Positions 35,734 through 44,316 of a DNA stretch of 64,000 nucleotides are shown here, piece after piece. Below the pieces are notes generated by a model. The model was not told the DNA's origin. It was given only the letters and a program-made list of their open reading frames with translations, and did no database searches. Position 1 is the first letter of the stretch. Every line of letters starts with the position of its first letter. The translations under genes were made by a program, and so were the position numbers. Source of the stretch: Rubinisphaera italica (GTDB lineage: Bacteria; Planctomycetota; Planctomycetia; Planctomycetales; Planctomycetaceae); contig NZ_SJPG01000001.1 of assembly GCF_007859715.1 (NCBI RefSeq), forward strand, positions 5,808,527 to 5,872,526. Reading direction: 5' to 3'.

Positions 35734-37191
35734 ATGCGCCTCCAATTCCTTCCCGGGATCGTTTTAAGCTGTGCGGTTGTCGCTTTCAGTTTTTCGCAAG
35801 TTTCCCATGCGGCAGACATATTTCATGCTCAGGGAGAGATGGCAGGAGAAGTCACTGCAACTTCCGTCCTTCTCCAGTCTCGATTGACCGAACTTCCGGG
35901 GCCTGATCTGGATCTGCAGGGAGATATTCCTGGAGAAGCTGGGTTCGCAAAATTTGAGTGGAGCATGGACAAAGACTTCACGGAGAGTCAGCAGACCGAA
36001 TGGTTGAAAGCAGAAGCGGAATCCGATTTTATTGTCCGCACGGAATTGACGGCTCTCAAACCAGGAACTCAATATTATTATCGACTACTGTATGGAGCCG
36101 ATCAGGCACATCCTGAAACAGGTGCCACATGCAGCTTTCGTACATTGAATGAACCAGAGGCAGCTGTACCTCTGAAATTCTGTATGGGAAGCTGCATGAA
36201 CTATCACTCGTTCATGAGTGGGAAATCGAATGGCGGAGGTCCAGTCACGGCGACCGAAGAGGATCGGAAACTTGGCTATCCCGTTTTCGAGACGATGTTA
36301 AAACTGGAACCTGAGTTTTTTATCGGCACCGGCGACATCGTTTATTACGACCATCCCGGAAACAATCCCGCGAAGACTTTGCCGGAGTTGCGTCAGAAAT
36401 GGCATGAGCAGTTTCGGTTTCCCCGGCTGATTAAATTCTTCTCCCAGACTCCAGCTTACTGGTCGAAAGACGATCATGACTTTCGGTACAACGATGCGGA
36501 CCTGAAGTCGAATCGAGAGCCTTCTGTAGAAGTCGGGATCGACCTGTTTCGCGAACAGATGCCGATCCATCCGGCTGGCGAAAAAGATAAACCAACCTAT
36601 CGTACTCATCGCGTCAATAAGCATTTGCAACTCTGGTTTGTGGAGGGGCGTGATTATCGTTCTCCCAATAAAGCGGAGGATGGGCCGGAGAAAACAATTT
36701 GGGGAGCCGAGCAGAAAGCATGGCTTCAGAAGACGCTTCTCGAAAGCGATGCCACCTGGAAAATCCTGATTTCCCCCACTCCCATTGTCGGCCCCGACAG
36801 TGCCCGCAAAACTGATAACCACACAAATTTAGGCGGTTTCCGAGCCGAGGCAGAGGAGTTTTTCAACTGGCTCAATGAGCATCAAATCAATCTGATCAAC
36901 TTCTGCGGTGACCGCCACTGGCAGTATCACAGCATTCATCCTCAGGGCCTTGAAGAGTTTTCCTGTGGAGCCCTCAACGATGAAAATTCAATTATGGGAA
37001 GTTTTCCCGGCCAGAAAAACAGCACTGATCCAGACGGGTTAATCAAACAACCATATCACTACAAAAAACCAACGGGCGGTTTTCTGTTTGTGCAGATCGA
37101 ACCGGAAACGAAGATAAGTCCACCGAAGTTGATTATCGAATCGATTGATGATGAGGGAACGGTTTTGAATCGGGTCGTGAAAGAGAAATAG
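35734..37191 (+). CDS. PhoD-like alkaline phosphatase/phosphodiesterase
   Basis: From the ATG at 35734, with AGGAGA upstream, the product is 485 residues; an earlier frame start at 35638 lies in the palindrome. A signal peptide (about 1-27, ending SHA) exports it. A fibronectin-like N-terminal domain (about 30-130, with TALKPGTQYYYRLLYG) precedes the PhoD metallophosphatase domain. Metal-site motifs are FIGTGDIVYYD, YWSKDDHDFRYND and NFCGDRHWQYHS. PhoD enzymes release phosphate from phosphomono- or diesters and use Fe3+ and Ca2+. Only the general family is certain, and the substrate is unknown. No twin-arginine motif is seen in the signal, unlike typical PhoD. Confidence 0.88.
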   Translation: MRLQFLPGIVLSCAVVAFSFSQVSHAADIFHAQGEMAGEVTATSVLLQSRLTELPGPDLDLQGDIPGEAGFAKFEWSMDKDFTESQQTEWLKAEAESDFIVRTELTALKPGTQYYYRLLYGADQAHPETGATCSFRTLNEPEAAVPLKFCMGSCMNYHSFMSGKSNGGGPVTATEEDRKLGYPVFETMLKLEPEFFIGTGDIVYYDHPGNNPAKTLPELRQKWHEQFRFPRLIKFFSQTPAYWSKDDHDFRYNDADLKSNREPSVEVGIDLFREQMPIHPAGEKDKPTYRTHRVNKHLQLWFVEGRDYRSPNKAEDGPEKTIWGAEQKAWLQKTLLESDATWKILISPTPIVGPDSARKTDNHTNLGGFRAEAEEFFNWLNEHQINLINFCGDRHWQYHSIHPQGLEEFSCGALNDENSIMGSFPGQKNSTDPDGLIKQPYHYKKPTGGFLFVQIEPETKISPPKLIIESIDDEGTVLNRVVKEK

Positions 37192-37205
37192 TGTTCCAGT
37201 AGTTA

Positions 37206-37274
37206 TACAAGCACGAAGCGCAAGCGAGTGAGTTAATGTAAAGAAGACACACTCGCTTGCGCTTCGTGCTTGTA
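37206..37274. repeat. Family A inverted-repeat element, copy 4
   Basis: The arm TACAAGCACGAAGCGCAAGC plus GAGTG at 37206-37230 pairs with its reverse complement at 37250-37274. It lies between two converging genes, the PhoD-like gene and a membrane protein gene, where it could act as a two-way terminator. Confidence 0.85.
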
Positions 37275-37297
37275 TTCATTTGCCCGCAAAGTGGAAT

Positions 37298-37798
37298 CTA
37301 CAAAATCCTGAACTTTAAGATCAGAATATAGATCGCCAGTAAAATTCCAAAAGCAATCCACCATGGCGGGCCGAAAACAACAGTGGCGTTAAAAATGATA
37401 AATCCCATACTGGCATGCATCATCCAGACATACCAGCGGGGGAGTTTGTCGATGCCTTTGCGACAGGTCCAAACCAAATCCAGCGGCCACCACAGCGCGA
37501 TGAGATAATTGATCCAAACCCCGCCGCCCCAATGCCAGCCGGTGATGCGGGAGGTTTGTTGAGCGGTGTGTTCATAGGCAGCTGCATGACTCCAGTGATG
37601 GATAAACTGGAACGCGGCTGCGATGTGAATCAGATAAATGACCGCTCCTGCGATCCACACATTTCGCATGATACGGTTCGTTCGATCAGAGCGAATTTTT
37701 GGCCAGGGCCAGATTTGCAAATCGTACAGAAGTCGTAAAACGTACGCAAAAACGACCAGTCGAGCGGTCCAGCGGACGATGAATTCTGGCGTCTCCAC
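37298..37798 (-). CDS. Polytopic membrane protein, family not recognised
   Basis: A 166-residue protein with about four to five hydrophobic helices: VRWTARLVVFAYVLRLLYDL, VWIAGAVIYLIHIAAAFQFI, VWINYLIALWWPLDLVW, ASMGFIIFNATVVFG and PWWIAFGILLAIYILIL. Conserved-looking polar residues include HHWSHAAAYEHTAQQT, with several His in or next to a membrane segment, which might bind haem or metal. A planctomycete hypothetical protein is likely. The gene stands alone on the minus strand. Confidence 0.7.
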   Translation of the reverse strand: METPEFIVRWTARLVVFAYVLRLLYDLQIWPWPKIRSDRTNRIMRNVWIAGAVIYLIHIAAAFQFIHHWSHAAAYEHTAQQTSRITGWHWGGGVWINYLIALWWPLDLVWTCRKGIDKLPRWYVWMMHASMGFIIFNATVVFGPPWWIAFGILLAIYILILKFRIL

Positions 37799-38012
37799 TT
37801 AACGACTTCCTTGAATGCGAGGCGTGATTGAAAATAATGGTGATCCCCATTCAACATCACTTAATGACTAAAACTGGAGTGGATATGGCCAATTAACCGA
37901 TCTCAACTTCACCCCATTTGACGGAGTTTTGATCCCTGCCTATCCTACGCGATCGAAACCAATCAGAATAGCATTCACAGAAACGGCTGATTACAGCACG
38001 GAGTAGAAATCA

Positions 38013-40385
38013 TTGGCTCGTAAGAAATCGAAAAAATCGAACGGAGAAGCGGCTCTCATTCCGGATGAGACGGATCGCATCCAGTACGTCTCGCTTACGG
38101 ACGAAACCCGTAGACGCTATTTGAATTATGCGTTTTCGGTCATCCAGTCTCGCGCCTTGCCGGATGTTCGCGATGGTCTTAAGCCGGTGCAGCGCCGTAT
38201 TATGTACGTCATGTACAATGACTTAGGGCTGACCAGCAACGTAAAAGCCCGTAAATGTGCAAAGATCACCGGTGATACCATCGGTAACTATCACCCGCAT
38301 GGCGACATGGCGGTTTACGATGCCTTGGTTCGGCTGGCTCAGGATTTCACCTTGAGGGAGCCGCTGGTCGATGGGCAAGGGAATTTTGGCTCTATTATCG
38401 GCTTACCCGCAGCTTCAGCGAGATATACCGAAGCGAGGTTGACCGCAATTGCAGCCGAGTTGATGTCGGAACTGAAATTCGACACCGTCGATATGCGAGA
38501 CAACTACGAAGGGACTCGCAAAGAGCCCGTCGTGCTCCCTTCTCGCTTTCCGAATCTACTGGTGAACGGAACGCAGGGAATTGCGGTCGGAATGGCGACG
38601 AATATTCCGCCTCATAATCTGGGCGAGGTCGTCAAAGCCTGTCTGCATTTGATCGACAATCCCGAGGCGACCGTCGCTCAATTGATGAAGTACGTCAAAG
38701 GGCCCGACTTTCCGCTTGGTGGTCGCATTGTGACCGATCGTCGGGAACTGCGTACCGTTTATGAAACCGGACGGGGCTCGATTAAAGTTCGAGCCGAGTG
38801 GGAGCCGGACAAACTGCAGACGGGACGAGTCAAAAACAATATTGTCATCACTTCAATTCCCTACGGCGTCGAAACTGGTCCCTTGATGGTCGACCTCGGG
38901 ACGGTTGCCGAGACGAAGAAGTTGCCGCAATTGCTCTCTGCGATCGATGAGAGCAGCGAAGAACTCGGCATGCGAATCGTGCTCGAACTCAAGAGTGCCG
39001 ATGATGCCGAAACCGTGATGGCTTATCTGTATAAGCACACCTCGCTGGAGCAAAACTTTAACTTCAATGCGACCTGCCTTGTTCCCGATGAACACGAAAA
39101 CCTCAAGCCAGCTCAAGTCAATCTGCAGGAATTACTCAGCCACTTTCTGAAGTTCCGATTGAAGACAATTACCCGCCGTCTCGAATACTTACTGGCTCAA
39201 CTGCTCAAGAGAATTCATATCCTTGAAGGCTTCGAGATCATTTTCAATGGGCTCGATAAAGCTTTGAAAATCATCCGCAGCAGTCAGGGCAAAGCCGATG
39301 CGGCGAAGCGATTGATGGATGTCTTTCCGATTGATGCAATTCAAGTCGATGCCATTCTCGATATGGCTCTGTATCGAATTTCCGAACTGGAAATCGATCG
39401 GATCATGGAGGAACTCAAAGAAAAACGAGCAGAGGCAAAACGAATTCAGGCTCTGCTCGCCTCAGAGAAAAAACTGTGGGGCATTGTGAGCGATGAGCTT
39501 CGCGAACTGGGCGATAAATACGGCAACAAACGTCGGACTGCGATCGGTTCCTCGGAAGAAATTTCTGAGTTCGATCCTCAAGCATACATTGTCAAAGAGA
39601 ACACGAATGTCGTCATCACAAAAGATGGCTGGATCAAACGTGTGGGACGAATTCAAAGCATCGAGAAGATGCGAATTCGCGAGGGGGATGAAGTCCTGAA
39701 TGTGCTGCCGGCCAGTACGCTCGATGCGATTGTCTTCTTCTCGGATGACGGAGCCGCTTATACACTTCCGGTCGATCAAATCCCAGCTTCAACCGGATAC
39801 GGCGAGCCGCTCGGTAAGTATGTGAAAATGAGTGATGGTGCGAAGATCATCGCTGGCATGACAACCGATTCCCGTTTCACTCCAGCCGACAATCCGCCCG
39901 AAGGAGATTCGCCGGAACCGTATCTGTTGATCGCAACTGCTCGTGGTCAGGTGATGTCGATATCATTTTCATCGTTCCGATTGGCATCGACGAAACTTGG
40001 CCGAAAATTTTGTCGACTGGCGAAAGAGGATCGCGTCATTTTCGTCGACTTGATTACCGATCAGCAGACGATGTTCCTGGCGACCTCTGGGGCTCGTGTC
40101 ATTCACTTTGAATTGACGGAGGTTCCATTGTTGGCAGGACCTGGCCGAGGTGTGCGGGGCATCAAGCTGGAAAAAGACGACGAAGTGATCGGAGCGATCC
40201 TGCTGGCTCGTCCGGGAGATACGCTGCACGTGATTAACGACAACGGCAATAAACTCGCCTTTGGTCAAGCCAAATACGGCGTGACTTCACGAGCCGGTAA
40301 GGGAGTAAAGACGAGTCAGCGAACTGGTTTCAAAGAAATTGTCAGACCTGACATTCAACTGGTGGACTGGTCGGAACTGGAATGA
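38013..40385 (+). CDS. Type IIA topoisomerase subunit A (GyrA/ParC-type)
   Basis: A 790-residue DNA-cleaving subunit starting at TTG 38013, with GGAG upstream at good spacing. It begins after a short basic tail with IQYVSLTDETRRRYLNYAFS and has the quinolone-pocket region GDTIGNYHPHGDMAVYDALV, then the catalytic tyrosine Tyr138 in AASARYTEAR. The coiled-coil gate and C-terminal beta-pinwheel repeats follow. I could not find the GyrA-box (QRRGGKG-like) in the C-terminal domain; the closest match is AGKGVKTSQRTGF. The protein may therefore decatenate rather than supercoil. A matching B subunit lies at 54926. It could equally be called gyrA in an automated annotation. Confidence 0.93.
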   Translation: MARKKSKKSNGEAALIPDETDRIQYVSLTDETRRRYLNYAFSVIQSRALPDVRDGLKPVQRRIMYVMYNDLGLTSNVKARKCAKITGDTIGNYHPHGDMAVYDALVRLAQDFTLREPLVDGQGNFGSIIGLPAASARYTEARLTAIAAELMSELKFDTVDMRDNYEGTRKEPVVLPSRFPNLLVNGTQGIAVGMATNIPPHNLGEVVKACLHLIDNPEATVAQLMKYVKGPDFPLGGRIVTDRRELRTVYETGRGSIKVRAEWEPDKLQTGRVKNNIVITSIPYGVETGPLMVDLGTVAETKKLPQLLSAIDESSEELGMRIVLELKSADDAETVMAYLYKHTSLEQNFNFNATCLVPDEHENLKPAQVNLQELLSHFLKFRLKTITRRLEYLLAQLLKRIHILEGFEIIFNGLDKALKIIRSSQGKADAAKRLMDVFPIDAIQVDAILDMALYRISELEIDRIMEELKEKRAEAKRIQALLASEKKLWGIVSDELRELGDKYGNKRRTAIGSSEEISEFDPQAYIVKENTNVVITKDGWIKRVGRIQSIEKMRIREGDEVLNVLPASTLDAIVFFSDDGAAYTLPVDQIPASTGYGEPLGKYVKMSDGAKIIAGMTTDSRFTPADNPPEGDSPEPYLLIATARGQVMSISFSSFRLASTKLGRKFCRLAKEDRVIFVDLITDQQTMFLATSGARVIHFELTEVPLLAGPGRGVRGIKLEKDDEVIGAILLARPGDTLHVINDNGNKLAFGQAKYGVTSRAGKGVKTSQRTGFKEIVRPDIQLVDWSELE

Positions 40386-40588
40386 CCAGTGATAAGTTTC
40401 CATTGGCCAGTATAGAAAATAATGCAGGTTGAAACGATGAGAAAGCCAGTGCCACCCTTATATTTAATTGGAACAGACTACTATATCAGATTCAAAAGTT
40501 ACCTGCAGCGTTCAGTAGGAGCAAACACAGGGTAATGAGGACATTTGGGTCCATGCGACTGCAAATACCATTTGATTATGCTCTAGGA

Positions 40589-41449
40589 TTAATGTGTAAG
40601 CGCATAAGTGACGATGTTGATTCCCAGCGGATAGGCAAAACGTTCCGAGTAATCTTTGAAGTAGGTGGGATCTACTCCCTCTTCTTCCCAGCCATCGCCC
40701 AGGTCTGTATTGTGACAGATGATCGCCATCATTCTTCCCTGATCATCGAAGAGTCCTCGATAATGCGGTTCGCTGGCATCGGGACGTTCTGTAAGTCGCC
40801 CCGACCGCCAAGCTCCGATACTCACGATTTGTGGCTTCTCAGCCAGGTCGTAAACGAGGTGAAAAATGTCGTGTTCAAGCGGCAATTCTTCGGGTTCACG
40901 ATCCGGAAAGACACGTTTGATATTTTCATAAAAGCCATACCACTCGTCTTCGCCCCAGAAATCGTCGACCATCAGGAATCCACCGTTGAGCAGATAACGA
41001 CGCAGACCTGTCACTTCTTCATCAGACAATGTCATTTGCCCGGGTTCGACGAGATACAAAAAGGGATAGTCTCCCAGGTTTTCATCTGTCAAATCGACGA
41101 TGACCGTTTCAGGATGAACTTCAATCGAGGTCAACTCTCGTAGACGATGTGGGAAATTCAAATCGCTTTCGGGATAATCAGTCAGCCATTTATCTCGATA
41201 GCCCCAGGAGGTGTATCGAACCCGTGCAAAACGGAAGGCATCGTGCTCGAATCGCTTATCGATTTCCCAATCGTTATTGACCCCAGTTGCAGTCACCTGA
41301 CCACGTGAATAATTCCTTCTTCCTCCGTAAGGACTACGAGATCCTCCCCTCTGATTAAAGAAGTCGGGTTGCGCAAACAAACCTGAGGCAAGAAACAATA
41401 CGGTGAACAGGAAAAGCAAACCGCGTGTAGGATTTTGTAGGATTTTCAT
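40589..41449 (-). CDS. DUF4159 secreted protein
   Basis: A 286-residue protein with a signal peptide (about 1-26, FLASGLFAQ), a Gly/Arg-rich segment (about 35-50) and a DUF4159 domain. FRFARVRYTSWGYRDKW, DLNFPHRLRELTSIEVHPE, YPFLYLVEPGQMTLSDEEV, RRYLLNGGFLMVDDFWGE and HDIFHLVYDL are family landmarks. DUF4159 has a ThuA/glutamine-amidotransferase-like fold, and in other bacteria the domain occurs in membrane proteins next to DUF58/MoxR loci. Its start codon overlaps the stop of the upstream TPR-peptidase gene by four bases (ATGA), so the two are co-translated. Confidence 0.87.
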   Translation of the reverse strand: MKILQNPTRGLLFLFTVLFLASGLFAQPDFFNQRGGSRSPYGGRRNYSRGQVTATGVNNDWEIDKRFEHDAFRFARVRYTSWGYRDKWLTDYPESDLNFPHRLRELTSIEVHPETVIVDLTDENLGDYPFLYLVEPGQMTLSDEEVTGLRRYLLNGGFLMVDDFWGEDEWYGFYENIKRVFPDREPEELPLEHDIFHLVYDLAEKPQIVSIGAWRSGRLTERPDASEPHYRGLFDDQGRMMAIICHNTDLGDGWEEEGVDPTYFKDYSERFAYPLGINIVTYALTH

Positions 41450-44037
41450 TCCGTCGCCTCCGGTGTCTTCAACGTCTTCGGGCTGAGCTGTTCGATGACC
41501 GAGAGGAGTAATTCGTGAGCCTCCCGATAACGGGGAGCTTCTTCCAGTGCATACAGGACATGCTTGCGGGCCTCTTCGAGCTGGCCCTGTTTTTCATAGA
41601 GACGAGCAGTTCGAAAATGCACATCCGCGGGATCAAAGGGATCCATCAATGTCAGAATTTTCAATCCGCGGATCGCGGCTGCATTATCGCCGGAACGCTC
41701 ACCTGCCTCAGCAAGAATGCGATAAGGTTCCGGCTGGAGCGGATTAACGGACAGAATTCGATTCACGTTTGCAATCACTGCTGGCCAATCTGCCTGCTCT
41801 GTGTAATGTTCTGACAAACGTTGATAGACATCGACCGCATCCGAATTTGATTCCGCCAACTGAACTAACACCGCAACTTCGCGATCGATTTCGCCAAGTT
41901 CACGGGATACCCGGGCATCCAGTAACAGTGGACTTCCCTCTCCCGCGTAACCGGGAACCAGTTCGAGTAGTCTGTTCACTTGCGTTCTTGCTTCTTTCCA
42001 TTTTTTTTCACGGATCAGAGCGAGTGTGAATTGTTGCAGTCCCCAAAAGTTGTCCGGATGTTCCTCCAACCAGATCTTCCAGGCTGACGCGTCGGCACGC
42101 TTCGGTAATTCGTCGCGGCTGAAGTCAGCAGTCGCTCCAAATTCCTCGGCTCGACTTCGAATATATTCTGCAAACCGTTCATCAACCTGTTCGACTGGTC
42201 CCATGTGCCGAGTGATCGCATAGTTAATCGGAAGACCTTTTGCCAGATCATCGAGGATCGCCACCAGCACATCCATTCCAAACGTTTCAACAATATACTC
42301 GACCACGACCGAAGATTCGTAATAGGCAAACATCAGATGCTCACCACTGGGAGGTCGAAGAAATGCACCGCTGAGATCGCTCACGGGAGTGAGGTCTTCT
42401 CCGAGAATCATTTCGCGATAAGCAGGTGTGATCGATTGCCCCCAGACAGGATTTCTCTGTCGCTCTTCATAGACAGAAATCCCCTCGCTAAGCCAGCGAG
42501 GCATTCTGTTTTTCGTTTTCGTCAACGTGACCACATGACAGAATTCATGCCACAAAACCGCCTCCCAGTTGGAAGGGCTGTTTCCCTGGGATGCGGGCGA
42601 ATTCATCGTAATCACATTGCCAAAGCAGACTCCTAGAAAACCTGCTCCGCCGGGTAGTCCAAAAGTACGGATCGCGAAGTCCTGCTGTCGCGGAAAGATT
42701 TCGACTGCGATGGTCTCTTTCAACTCAACATTGTACTTACTGCACAGAAGCTGTTTGGCTTGCTGTAACAATTCCAAAACGCGTGGCCCATAAATCTCTG
42801 CTTCCTGAGCATCCATCCTGATGATGAAACCATCACTCTGCAGGGTCCGGAAATTTTCCATGTGGTCCTGCAACGTGGAGAGGTTGTAGGCGACGACGTT
42901 GTAATTATCCTTCTCAAAGACTTCTTGAGCGAGTTTCCAGCCCGCTTCCTCATTCCCCAGTCTGAGCAGGTCATTTGACAACTGTATTTTTGCCGGAAGG
43001 TATTCCGCATCGAATTTCAGTGCCCGCCGTTGAGCAGCTGCTCCTTCTGCAAAGCGATACTTCTGGGAAAGATGCTGTCCAATAAGAGAATCGATTTCTG
43101 GATTATCTCTCCAGTGTTTAAGAGCCTGTTCACGATAGAATGTCTCTTTAATGACATCACTTTCCAGATGCGCTAAAACCGCACGCAGCGCCCAGGCAGT
43201 GGGATGAGACGGGTTAATTTCCAGTATGCTCTCCAGGACCTGCTCTGCTTCCTCATACCGTTCGGCTTGAATGTGCCTCTCTGCGACGAATAGCAGACTG
43301 GGAAGATGTTGCGGATTGATTTCCATCGCTCGACTCAAATACTGCTGAGCCTGTTCTGAATCACTTGACTCAAAAGTTCGAGCCAAGCCGTACAAAATGC
43401 GGGGATTATCTTTATCAATTTTCAGCGCCTTCTGAAAATCCTCTGCGGCCAGAGCGTAGTCATTTTTCGCCAGGGCTAACTCGGCTCCTGCCAGATAAGA
43501 CTCTACAAATTTCGGAGAGGCTTGCTGAATGACCTTGAAGACTTCCAGACGAACCTGTTTGGCATCTACGCCAATTTCCAGAAAGAAGTTTCCAATGATG
43601 AGTACGCTATCCGGGTCGCGATACATCCAACGCAATCGCTCGATCTTAGCTGAGATCTCCGCCAGGATTTCTTTTGCTCCGTCCGAGTCCCCGTTAAATC
43701 GACGGACGTCTCGTTCTAGCCATAACAATCGTATGCTGTTTGAATGCGACACCCTGGCTTTCTTAACCGTTTCTGCAGCCTCGACGTAGCGACCCAGGAT
43801 CATTTCGCAGCGGATCTTCAAAAGCGGCCATTCCTGAGAGTGAAATCCACTTTCAATTTCAGCGTCAGCTATCTCTGCGCACTCCGCATACTGACCAGTG
43901 CGAAATAGTTCCTCAGCCTCAGGAAGAGTCTCGGCATACAAGCAATTTGTTGAGGCAAGGACTGCGACCACGAACAGTCCAGAGAGACTGCCGAGAAGAA
44001 AACGACTCAGTGAGTAGGTCTGCCTCAGCGTTTGCAA
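41446..44037 (-). CDS. TPR-repeat protein with a gluzincin-type (peptidase MA-like) metallopeptidase domain
   Basis: An 863-residue exported protein. A signal peptide (to about residue 35) precedes about ten tetratricopeptide repeats (FRTGQYAECAEIADAEI, DYALAAEDFQKALKIDKDNP, AQQYLSRAMEINPQHLPSLL). Near 495 lies WHEFCHVVTLTKTKNRMP with HEFCH zinc ligands, followed about 16 residues on by RWLSEGISVYEE, whose Glu is the likely third ligand. This is the pattern of M1/MA-type peptidases. More TPRs follow at the C terminus. The peptidase is thus embedded within TPR scaffolds. Its product is coupled to the DUF4159 protein. Confidence 0.86.
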   Translation of the reverse strand: MQTLRQTYSLSRFLLGSLSGLFVVAVLASTNCLYAETLPEAEELFRTGQYAECAEIADAEIESGFHSQEWPLLKIRCEMILGRYVEAAETVKKARVSHSNSIRLLWLERDVRRFNGDSDGAKEILAEISAKIERLRWMYRDPDSVLIIGNFFLEIGVDAKQVRLEVFKVIQQASPKFVESYLAGAELALAKNDYALAAEDFQKALKIDKDNPRILYGLARTFESSDSEQAQQYLSRAMEINPQHLPSLLFVAERHIQAERYEEAEQVLESILEINPSHPTAWALRAVLAHLESDVIKETFYREQALKHWRDNPEIDSLIGQHLSQKYRFAEGAAAQRRALKFDAEYLPAKIQLSNDLLRLGNEEAGWKLAQEVFEKDNYNVVAYNLSTLQDHMENFRTLQSDGFIIRMDAQEAEIYGPRVLELLQQAKQLLCSKYNVELKETIAVEIFPRQQDFAIRTFGLPGGAGFLGVCFGNVITMNSPASQGNSPSNWEAVLWHEFCHVVTLTKTKNRMPRWLSEGISVYEERQRNPVWGQSITPAYREMILGEDLTPVSDLSGAFLRPPSGEHLMFAYYESSVVVEYIVETFGMDVLVAILDDLAKGLPINYAITRHMGPVEQVDERFAEYIRSRAEEFGATADFSRDELPKRADASAWKIWLEEHPDNFWGLQQFTLALIREKKWKEARTQVNRLLELVPGYAGEGSPLLLDARVSRELGEIDREVAVLVQLAESNSDAVDVYQRLSEHYTEQADWPAVIANVNRILSVNPLQPEPYRILAEAGERSGDNAAAIRGLKILTLMDPFDPADVHFRTARLYEKQGQLEEARKHVLYALEEAPRYREAHELLLSVIEQLSPKTLKTPEATE

Positions 44038-44316
44038 CTCAAATTCCTTCTACGCGTTCCATGTGATGAATTTATTATTCAACCAGAATGCATTGAAAGA
44101 CAATACTCGATTCTGTGAGATTTCACTACTTTGACAAGAGAATATTTTTCTGAGATTGAAGCGACCCGCAATCCAGTAACGGGCTCTCCCACATGAAGCT
44201 AGAACCACATGAGCAATCCAGAAGAGTCGAACTGGGAATGAATGGGGGAATCAGAAATTGTTCGAAACGCAATAGAAATATACTCACGGACACTAAAGCC
44301 AAAGTAATGTCACTGC

